Shown here: positions 45,102 to 51,489 of the stretch, one piece after another
Layout of the letters: every line of letters begins with the position of its first letter
Numbering within the stretch: the stretch's first letter is position 1
Origin: DATGLE01 sp035294325
GTDB taxonomy: Bacteria; Chloroflexota; Ktedonobacteria; Ktedonobacterales; Ktedonobacteraceae
DNA: 51,489 nucleotides
Assembly (NCBI GenBank): GCA_035294325.1
Contig: DATGLE010000250.1
Span: 1 to 51,489 of the forward strand
Direction of reading: 5' to 3'
Position numbers and translations under genes: made by a program
Notes under the pieces: model-generated
What the model saw: the letters and a program-made list of their open reading frames with translations, nothing else
Database searches by the model: none
What the model was told of the DNA's origin: nothing

Positions 45102-47351
45102 TCACGGCGTGAGCTTTATAGGCTTCAGTTGCAGCGCATTGGTGCCCCGAGTAGGCGAGACCGACTTCGGCACCTTCACAACATGCAATGGAAGCCGGGC
45201 GCTGACATCCATTATTTTACTCGATGGTTGTGTTAACGGTAAAAGGGCCATAGATATATGGACTAGCCCATTTGGGATGTGCGAATTCTGGAAACCGAAC
45301 AGCCCGCTCGTCAGCCGTATGACTGCCCCCGGTTTCCAGGTGTTCGTCTGGCACCACAGCAGTGCGGGGACATTCGTGGTAGCCATGTATTCTTTACCAT
45401 CGCCCGCGGTTGCCAGGAAAAGAATCTGGAATGCGGAAGTGATGGGGGCCGTCACCTGCCAGTATGTCGTAATGGTCATATAGCCGGCGGTATGACTGAA
45501 GCTGCTGGGGGCACCAACATCAGCCCCAACCAGCTTCAGATCGCCGCCCGGAGCCGTGAAGATCACACGCAAGGGATTATCTATCACCTGCGGTGAGACA
45601 TAGATATTCGAGCAGAAGTTATCGGGCAGATTGGGCATGGCGCGGATCGTATCAAAGTCGCTATCGGGCTGCACGACAGAAGCTGGCGAGAGGCCAGGAG
45701 AAGGCGCGCCCCGCTTGAGCAGCAAATAGCCATCCTGCGCGGCCACCACTCCATAGCTGCCGCCGAACAGCAGTTTCTTCACCTCCAGCGTGTACGTAGG
45801 GTAAGCAAAGAAGGGATAGATATCGGTGGTCACATCAAGAAAAATGTAGTCCGCGGCGATAGATGGCGTAGTGATGCCGTCCCCGTAGGGGAATTGATAG
45901 ATCTTATCGCGATGGCTCAGGTGCGGAACAAGCCTCGATTGCGCCGCAACAGATGCCGTGGGCGGGATCATAGCAATGAAGCGCTGCGCCAGGGCATCAT
46001 GGGGCGTAACCACCGGCCATTGAAAACCCGCAGAAAATGGCAGTTGCCCATGAAAGGCGGAATCGGCACGCACAGCATAGAAGATTGTCCAGCATACCAT
46101 GAAGGCAAGGAGGCCCGTATGCAAGATGCGCATAAAAGACCAGCGAGTACGCACTGGCGCCGGGATATCATCTGCGGACAACCCCTGCTGCCGCAACATC
46201 CTCATTCTCAAACGGGCCAGCATGAACTGGACCAGCCACAAAACGAGCACAATAGCCTCGATGGCCGCGAAGATGAGCACCGGCACAATCTCAGCATTGT
46301 ACTGGTAGAGGCCAGTATACATCTGAACATTCGAGCTGAGCATATTTACAGCCAGCGAGGGCAGCGCCAGCACAAGCACCCACGGAGCGAGCACCGGCAA
46401 GTATCCCGCCGGAGTGAGCAGCAGACGCAGATAAAAAATATGGCTGCTCTCCAGCACATACTGGTGAAGAAAGGCTCCCGGATGCAGCACAATATTGGTA
46501 ATGATCTGCACCGGCCCCTTGCCCAGTGCGCCGTAGCGTCCGATGAGCATCGGCTGACCTGTAGGGCTGAAATGCGGCATAATCACCAGCATTGTCAGCG
46601 CGAACCACACCGCACCAAGCAGCGCCAGGGCCAGGCCGCTGCGCCAGCGACGTTGAAAGAGCATCGACCAGAGGCCGAACATGATGATAACCAGCGGTAT
46701 CTCCTCTTTGCAGGCCATCGCCAGTACAGCAAAGACAAAGAGCAAGATCGTGCGCCGCGTATACATAAAATACAGCGTAAAGAGAAGGAGCGCAGCGGTA
46801 AAAGTCACAGCATGGAAATCATACACCGTTGCCTGCTCCTGAGCCGGATAGAGCAGGTAGAGCACCGCGATGCCAGCGGCAGCCAGGTCATTGCGCAGCC
46901 TGAGACGGGCAAGCAGGAAAGCCGGATACGCGCCCGTCGCCACCACAAGCGTCTGTAGTACGAGCAAGGCTTTGGGATCAGCCCAGAAGAGATACAGCAG
47001 CGAAACCGGAAACAGTATCGGCTCGAAGTGGATAGCAAAACGGGTGATGCCATCGGGACCATAGCAGTTCGCATCGGAGATAATATTACAAATCGTCTGA
47101 TGCAGCATATTGCCATGTATAGTATTCCAGATGGCCTGATCCATAATGCCAAGATCTTCGGCATTCGTGAGCAGGGCATCATGCCTGGTAGTCAGAAATA
47201 TGATGAAATAGGCACAGAACACAATGACGGCAAGAGTAACAAGCCCCAGCGCTATCCAGAACAGGCGTTTACGTGGCAATGGTTCAGGGGTCGGATACAA
47301 ATAAAGACGACTGCTTATAACAGAAAAGCGCTTACGCCAGGTTGCATTCAT
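45102..47351 (-). CDS. DUF2079 membrane protein
   Basis: A 749-residue protein with about ten to twelve helices between residues 30 and 440, then an outside C-terminal region of about 300 residues. NAEDLGIMDQAIWNTIHG and ITRFAIHFEPILFPVSLLY are typical of DUF2079, a family distantly like membrane glycosyltransferases of the GT-C fold. The ATG at 47351 has AAGGAGG 11 bases before; GTG 47354 is equally possible. It is the last gene of a three-gene run behind a GT2 and an LPG-synthase-like gene, suggesting that it adds sugars to lipids or surface polymers. Confidence 0.85.
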   Translation of the reverse strand: MNATWRKRFSVISSRLYLYPTPEPLPRKRLFWIALGLVTLAVIVFCAYFIIFLTTRHDALLTNAEDLGIMDQAIWNTIHGNMLHQTICNIISDANCYGPDGITRFAIHFEPILFPVSLLYLFWADPKALLVLQTLVVATGAYPAFLLARLRLRNDLAAAGIAVLYLLYPAQEQATVYDFHAVTFTAALLLFTLYFMYTRRTILLFVFAVLAMACKEEIPLVIIMFGLWSMLFQRRWRSGLALALLGAVWFALTMLVIMPHFSPTGQPMLIGRYGALGKGPVQIITNIVLHPGAFLHQYVLESSHIFYLRLLLTPAGYLPVLAPWVLVLALPSLAVNMLSSNVQMYTGLYQYNAEIVPVLIFAAIEAIVLVLWLVQFMLARLRMRMLRQQGLSADDIPAPVRTRWSFMRILHTGLLAFMVCWTIFYAVRADSAFHGQLPFSAGFQWPVVTPHDALAQRFIAMIPPTASVAAQSRLVPHLSHRDKIYQFPYGDGITTPSIAADYIFLDVTTDIYPFFAYPTYTLEVKKLLFGGSYGVVAAQDGYLLLKRGAPSPGLSPASVVQPDSDFDTIRAMPNLPDNFCSNIYVSPQVIDNPLRVIFTAPGGDLKLVGADVGAPSSFSHTAGYMTITTYWQVTAPITSAFQILFLATAGDGKEYMATTNVPALLWCQTNTWKPGAVIRLTSGLFGFQNSHIPNGLVHISMALLPLTQPSSKIMDVSARLPLHVVKVPKSVSPTRGTNALQLKPIKLTP

Positions 47352-47394
47352 CACTTCTTACGCCTCCTTAACAACAGCAACCCGTGCAGGAGTC

Positions 47395-48435
47395 TCAGCT
47401 ACGAACATAGTCGTTCCTTTTTTTCTCTATGCCATCTGCGACCGAGGAAGACTGATTTGCCTGTTCCTGTTGTACCTGACGCATCTGTCTTCCCCCGGCC
47501 AGATAGGCGATACTCACACACATCAACTCGGCAATAGTGGAAACAATGCGCGAAAGGACGGCAACGATGGTTGCCAGCGCCACAGGGATCACCGGCAGGG
47601 CCAGCGCAAAGAGCGCGACCATTGCCCCTTCGCGTACACCCAGCCCGCTTGGCGTGATAAAGCTGACAAAGCCGATATCCCATACAATCGCGTAAATACC
47701 AACGCAAACGGGCAGCATAGCCAGCGGAGCCGCCGGCCAGAGCGCCAGCAGCAGCACATAGAAGGCGCAGCCAGCAATCAGCCAGCTCACCGACCATGCC
47801 AGCGTCACCAGCAAAATATCGCGGTAGCGCAGCGCGAGCGTCACTGGCTCACGCTTCAATATACGTAATGCAACATTTAAAAGGCTATTAAGGATGCGGG
47901 GATGCAGGACAACCAGGAGGCCCACTATCGTACTTATTCCCAGCCCCATCAGGACCGGAGTATCACGCAGCAACGTCGTCACGGTTCCCATGTCGCTCCA
48001 GAATAGCAGGCTGACCGCGAAGACAAGCGCGCCGGCCGCGAGCTTCGTAATCAGCTCGACGGTCATACTGGCAAACGCCACGGGGCGCGGCACACCATAC
48101 TTGCCCACCCACAAAATACGCGTAATCACATGCCACACGTTGCCCGGAATATAGCGCACGAACTCCGAGGCCAGATAGATACGCAGGCATGCGCGCAGGT
48201 CCAGCCGGTAGCCCAGGCGCATCAGGACCGTGCGCCAGATCAGTCCGAATGATATTTCCTGGAGCACGAACCCCAGGAAGGACAGCCCCAGGAGCCAGAG
48301 ATTCAACTGAAACCGGTAGGACGTTAATTTCGTCCAGTCGCTTCTCACATAGTAGAAGACAACGGCCAGGATTACCAGCGGCAAGCCTATCTGGAGCACG
48401 CGCTTGCCTGCTTTTTTGAGTGCTGCCATCTGCAT
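47395..48435 (-). CDS. LPG-synthase-type membrane protein (UPF0104)
   Basis: A 346-residue integral membrane protein with about eight helices. LGFVLQEISFGLIWRTVL, YIPGNVWHVITR and ITPSGLGVREGAMVALF follow the lysylphosphatidylglycerol synthase transmembrane family. Only the flippase-like membrane part is present; there is no aminoacyl-transfer domain. Its ATG overlaps the GT2 stop by one base (TGATG), so translation is coupled. Members next to GT2 genes are thought to move or handle lipid-linked products. Confidence 0.88.
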   Translation of the reverse strand: MQMAALKKAGKRVLQIGLPLVILAVVFYYVRSDWTKLTSYRFQLNLWLLGLSFLGFVLQEISFGLIWRTVLMRLGYRLDLRACLRIYLASEFVRYIPGNVWHVITRILWVGKYGVPRPVAFASMTVELITKLAAGALVFAVSLLFWSDMGTVTTLLRDTPVLMGLGISTIVGLLVVLHPRILNSLLNVALRILKREPVTLALRYRDILLVTLAWSVSWLIAGCAFYVLLLALWPAAPLAMLPVCVGIYAIVWDIGFVSFITPSGLGVREGAMVALFALALPVIPVALATIVAVLSRIVSTIAELMCVSIAYLAGGRQMRQVQQEQANQSSSVADGIEKKRNDYVRS

Positions 48436-49445
48436 CAATCGAGTTCCTGCCTGATACTATACTCTTCATCAGACTGGAACGCATAGTGACGAATCATCTC
48501 ACTTTGCAGGCCCGTCAGAATGAATTGAATGCCAAAAATCATCAGCAAGATGCCAACAAAGAGCAGCGGCTGATCGTGAATGGGCTGGTTCAAAACAATC
48601 CTGCGGACGACCACAAACGCGTCCACCAGAAAGCCCAGTAGCAACGTCCAGAAGCCCAGCGGACCAAAGAGACGCAGCGGCGTGCGCAGGAAAGAGGTAA
48701 GGAACAGAACATTGAGCAGGTCGATCAGGCCGCGCACAAAGCGGCGCGCACCAAATTTCGATACGCCGAACTTGCGGGGATGGTGGCGCACCTTGATCTC
48801 CGCCACACGGTAGCCGCGCCAATGGGCCATCACCGGAATAAAACGGTGAAATTCGCCATACAATTTCAGATGTGGATCTTCGATAACTTCATGTCGATAG
48901 GCTTTAAAACCATTATTGATATCATGAAGATGTACTCCGGTCATAACGCTGACCAGCCAGTTAAAAATGCGCGAAGGAAAAGTTTTAGAAAGAGGATCAA
49001 GGCGCGGGAATTTCCAGCCCGTGACCAGATCGTAGCCTTCATCCAGCTTCTCTAGAAAATTCGGGATCTCCTCAGGATCATCCTGCAAATCGCCGTCCAT
49101 CGTAAAGACCGTCTCGCCGCGACTATGGTTGAAGCCAGCCACGAGGGCAGGCGTCTTGCCAAAATTGCGCCGGAAGCGAATGACACGCACAATACCTCGA
49201 TGATCCTCATGCAGCTTTTGCAGCTCTACAAAGGTCTTATCGGTGCTGCCATCATCCACAAAAATGACCTCGTAGCTCAGCCCGAGCTGCTCGATCTGGG
49301 CCGATAACTTCTCAAATAGCGGGCGCACACTCTCCTGCTCGTTCATTACGGGCACGACGATTGACAGGGCAATCTTCTGCGCCGGAAGCCCTGAAGTGCG
49401 CGCTTCCGGTTCTGTGACTTTTACCGGGATTTCCATTTGTTGCAT
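48435..49445 (-). CDS. Family 2 glycosyltransferase with two C-terminal helices
   Basis: A 336-residue enzyme of the DPM1/GtrB/ArnC kind. The nucleotide-sugar fold begins SIVVPVMNEQESVRPLFEKL, with FVDDGSTDKT, MDGDLQDDPEEIP holding the DxD, and the acceptor region KFGVSKFGARRFVRGL; two membrane helices lie at about 240-262 and 275-300. Such enzymes put a sugar on undecaprenyl phosphate at the inner membrane face. It is the first gene of the run with the LPG-synthase-like and DUF2079 genes. GGAG lies ten bases before ATG 49445. Confidence 0.92.
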   Translation of the reverse strand: MQQMEIPVKVTEPEARTSGLPAQKIALSIVVPVMNEQESVRPLFEKLSAQIEQLGLSYEVIFVDDGSTDKTFVELQKLHEDHRGIVRVIRFRRNFGKTPALVAGFNHSRGETVFTMDGDLQDDPEEIPNFLEKLDEGYDLVTGWKFPRLDPLSKTFPSRIFNWLVSVMTGVHLHDINNGFKAYRHEVIEDPHLKLYGEFHRFIPVMAHWRGYRVAEIKVRHHPRKFGVSKFGARRFVRGLIDLLNVLFLTSFLRTPLRLFGPLGFWTLLLGFLVDAFVVVRRIVLNQPIHDQPLLFVGILLMIFGIQFILTGLQSEMIRHYAFQSDEEYSIRQELD

Positions 49446-49650
49446 ACGTAGTCTTCTCCGCTCACAACCGATATATCGATCTGCTCATTGCCTCTGGCTG
49501 GCGCACATTATAACATAGCGCCCTTCCAACACTATAGAAGTGGTACCTTTAACCCTCGTTTAATAGAACGGATAACCGGCTCAAAGGGACACATCTTCGG
49601 CCAGATCGGGCAAAGGGCAGGCGGCCAGTGAAGCTGACAGCGCGCTGCAT

Positions 49651-50415
49651 TCAGACCCGGGCAAAGAGATCTGGCCGATCAGTTGTGAGGGAATCCACGC
49701 CCGCAGCGGTTAGCATACGCAGTTCATCCAGGCTATTCACGGTCCAGAGGCCCAGCTTGAAGCCATTCGCATGCACCAGGTCGGCCAGACCAGGGGTATA
49801 GAGCCTGTGATCCATATCCAGCCATTCGCAGCGCAGGGCGGCAACCTGCGTGAAGAGGTTATCCAGAGCGTGCTCGGCATCCGGCGTCCACACGTCGCGG
49901 GAGACGAGCGCGCCTGTCTGCACATGCGGCTCCAGCGCCTTGATCGAGGGAAGTATCAGCCAGTCAAAGGATATAATCAGGACATTATTAAGCATACCGG
50001 CGGCGCGCACCTCATCCATCACTTTTTTTGCGATGCCGGGATAGCGCCCATGTTGTCCATCGCGTTTGCTCGACTTGATCTCAATGCACACCTGAACGCG
50101 TCCCTTCGCCAGATCGAGCACCTCGCGCAGCGTCGGAATCTGCTGGGCCTGGGGCCAGCCGCCCGGAAAATGTGCGGCGGCCTTGAGAGAGCGCAGGTAA
50201 GCAAAGTCCAGGTCGAGGATATTGCCCTCACCATCGGTCAGCTTCTCTACGGTATTATCGTGAATCACGACGAGCTGGCCGTCACGGCTCAAATGTACAT
50301 CCAGTTCGATAGCATCGATGGGCAGCGCAAGAGCGTTGCGAAAAGCCGCGAGCGTATTCTGCGGGGCCAGTTGAGATCCGCCCCGGTGCGCAACGCGCTG
50401 AAATTTTCCGGTCAT
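49651..50415 (-). CDS. Glycerophosphodiester phosphodiesterase
   Basis: A 254-residue cytosolic-looking enzyme (no signal peptide) that splits glycerophosphodiesters into glycerol-3-phosphate and an alcohol. His10-Arg11 in VAHRGG, Glu37 and Asp39 in IELDVHLSRDG, His52 in VVIHDNTVEKLT form the metal and catalytic site; CIEIKSS and the late LWTVNSLDELRML are also typical. It stands alone between the glycosyltransferase operon and the thioesterase gene. A weak AGG precedes the ATG. Confidence 0.93.
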   Translation of the reverse strand: MTGKFQRVAHRGGSQLAPQNTLAAFRNALALPIDAIELDVHLSRDGQLVVIHDNTVEKLTDGEGNILDLDFAYLRSLKAAAHFPGGWPQAQQIPTLREVLDLAKGRVQVCIEIKSSKRDGQHGRYPGIAKKVMDEVRAAGMLNNVLIISFDWLILPSIKALEPHVQTGALVSRDVWTPDAEHALDNLFTQVAALRCEWLDMDHRLYTPGLADLVHANGFKLGLWTVNSLDELRMLTAAGVDSLTTDRPDLFARV

Positions 50416-50466
50416 AGAGAGTGACCTGCCTTCCTGAAATAGATTCTATAATTGTTTTGTCGCCTG

Positions 50467-50520
50467 CTTGCGCCCGCGCCGCGTGACCCCCGGCGGGAGA
50501 GGGCAAAGGCGCAGCGCAAG
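50467..50520. repeat. Degenerate GC-rich inverted repeat
   Basis: CTTGCGC (50467-50473) and GCGCAAG (50514-50520) bound a GC-rich core. It has the base composition of the composite elements but no clear boxes or central palindrome; perhaps a decayed copy. Confidence 0.35.
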
Positions 50521-50604
50521 GAATACCCTTTATAGAGAATATAATAGTTTGCTGTTTTGTTGTATAGTTAGGAGTAGACTGAGCAGAAAGAGGGGATCAG
50601 CCAC

Positions 50605-50985
50605 ATGGCACTGGCTCCGGGACTGAAAGGCGAGGCTTCGACAACCGTTGTGCATGAGAATACCGCAGCGGCGGTTGGCGCCGGCGGCGTTGAGGTATTC
50701 GCTACACCTATGATGATCGGATTGATGGAGAACGCTGCCTGGAGGGCCGTCATCGATGCACTGGACGATGGCTATGTGACAGTGGGCACGCGCGTGAATG
50801 TGGAACACCTGGCCGCGACTCCAGTGGGGCAGAAGGTCTATGCCACCGCCGAACTTATCGAAGTTGACGGGCGCCGCCTGGTCTTTCGCGTCGAAGCTTA
50901 TGATGAGCGTCAGAAGATAGGCCAGGGGCAGCACGAACGCTTCATCGTTAACCTGCAACGGTTCCTGAACCGCATCAATACGTGA
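50605..50985 (+). CDS. FlK-like acyl-CoA thioesterase
   Basis: A 126-residue hotdog thioesterase. Thr34, Glu42 and His68 (VFATPMMIGLMENAA and VNVEHLAATPVG) have the same spacing, 8 and 26 residues, as the catalytic triad of fluoroacetyl-CoA thioesterase FlK. Most such proteins have no link with fluoroacetate and probably remove small acyl groups from CoA. GAGGGG lies nine bases before the ATG. It is a single gene just before the tmRNA gene. Confidence 0.87.
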   Translation: MALAPGLKGEASTTVVHENTAAAVGAGGVEVFATPMMIGLMENAAWRAVIDALDDGYVTVGTRVNVEHLAATPVGQKVYATAELIEVDGRRLVFRVEAYDERQKIGQGQHERFIVNLQRFLNRINT

Positions 50986-51007
50986 TCGACGCCGTTTCAT
51001 ATCACGC

Positions 51008-51036
51008 TTGCTATCTGTCAACCAATGTGATACAAT
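51008..51036 (+). promoter_or_regulatory. Promoter of tmRNA gene
   Basis: TTGCTA (51008-51013), a 17-base spacer, TACAAT (51031-51036). The start would be near 51043, leaving a leader of about 75 bases to be removed from the mature tmRNA. Confidence 0.65.
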
Positions 51037-51117
51037 GTCAATGCGTCAGGATAAAGATCTTGAAGCGCTCTTCAGCAGCATCAGCCTTTAGAAACCGATG
51101 AGGGTTGAATGAAACAT

Positions 51118-51488
51118 GGGGATGTCGGGTTTCGACAGGCGATCAGGTTGAAGAATTGCAGGCCGAGGTGTCGGTAAGCGTCCTCGTTAAACAACCGACA
51201 AAACAATAACTGCCAACAAAGCAGAACCAGCTCTCGCCCTCGCTGCCTAAGAAGTAGCGACGAGACGCTCTGCCGGCCTTTTCCTGTGGGGCCGGGCCAG
51301 GGCGACATAAACACAGGATGCGATGACGGGGACCGCCCTCTAGCTGTCATCTAAGACCAGAGGGCCAGCGCTCCGCGTATCCTGTCGATGGGAGACCAGA
51401 GCGAAAAGCAAAGCATCGACTAAGCCTGTAGTATATTCCTCGATTGGATCGTCTGGACAGGGGGTTCAACTCCCCCTCATCTCCACCA
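51118..51488 (+). ncRNA. ssrA: Transfer-messenger RNA
   Basis: The 5' end GGGGATG pairs with CATCTCC before an encoded ACCA (51485-51488), giving a 7-bp acceptor stem with one G-U pair. TCGGGTTTCGACAGG is the conserved D-like region and GGGGGTTCAACTCCCCC the T arm. The tag frame begins at GCC 51212 after AATAACT and reads ANKAEPALALAA, then TAA at 51248. The length of about 371 is normal for a one-piece tmRNA. With SmpB it rescues stalled ribosomes and marks the unfinished protein for proteolysis. Confidence 0.97.
51212..51250 (+). other. tmRNA proteolysis-tag reading frame
   Basis: Twelve sense codons, ANKAEPALALAA, and TAA. The end ALAA is the usual ClpXP recognition end. The resume codon is GCC, one of the known alanine choices. 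Confidence 0.9.
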
Positions 51489-51489
51489 C

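Noticed and set aside
45894..46958. Plus-strand open frame of 354 codons opposite the DUF2079 gene
   Set aside because: Antisense of a helix-rich membrane protein; the composition (His, Arg, Gln) is what reversed Leu/Val/Ala codons give.

Overview
The window looks like a chromosomal segment of a Ktedonobacteria-type Chloroflexota. This is inferred from high-GC coding DNA broken by GC-rich intergenic palindromes, a tmRNA tag ending in ALALAA, large GAF kinases, PATAN/DUF4388 proteins and stand-alone GatC-GatA. No rRNA or tRNA genes and no CRISPR array were seen. Gene boundaries were set by choosing the start codon with a Shine-Dalgarno (SD) sequence wherever the longest reading frame ran past it.

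Layout. (1) 57-1163: leuB, closed by a branched hairpin. (2) 1271-11767, minus strand: a complete chemosensory operon read PATAN protein, CheY-like receiver, second receiver, CheW, methyl-accepting protein, giant hybrid CheA, then a small coiled-coil protein and a SUKH-4-like protein. Its order matches the cyanobacterial pixG-H-I-J-L phototaxis/pilus operon. (3) 12189-15691: an overlapping GAF histidine kinase and OmpR-type regulator pair. (4) 16326-19750: an MMPL/RND exporter translationally coupled to a lipocalin-like lipoprotein. (5) 19965-20465: smpB; its partner ssrA (tmRNA) closes the window at 51118-51488. (6) 20530-24010: an accessory patch with a solitary TnpB transposon, an unknown gene, a small helix-turn-helix gene, a thioesterase and a truncated VOC gene. 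(7) 24011-28093: a GNAT acetyltransferase, an ABC-2 exporter with an upstream small-ORF/terminator unit, a MITE-like element and a small unknown gene. (8) 28205-32884: moxR, DUF58 and transglutaminase operon. (9) 33187-42383, plus strand: acylphosphatase, gatC-gatA, D-Ala-D-Ala carboxypeptidase, a metallophosphoesterase with an acidic insert, pth and mfd. (10) 42532-50415, minus strand: a second PATAN protein, a low-complexity unknown, then a GT2, LPG-synthase-like and DUF2079 envelope operon, and a glycerophosphodiesterase. (11) 50605-51488: a FlK-like thioesterase and tmRNA.

The most unusual signals are non-coding. At least five intergenic sites carry the same three-part architecture: a short hairpin with a TGC-type loop, a long perfect palindrome whose sequence is different at every site, then a short hairpin built around GGCGGAGCC. 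All lie in the same orientation. There is also a 125-bp MITE-like element with perfect 18-bp terminal inverted repeats and 9-bp target duplications. Two unrelated genes (mfd and the acylphosphatase gene) share a leader motif followed by a hairpin, and a full promoter/small-ORF/terminator unit sits in front of an ABC exporter.
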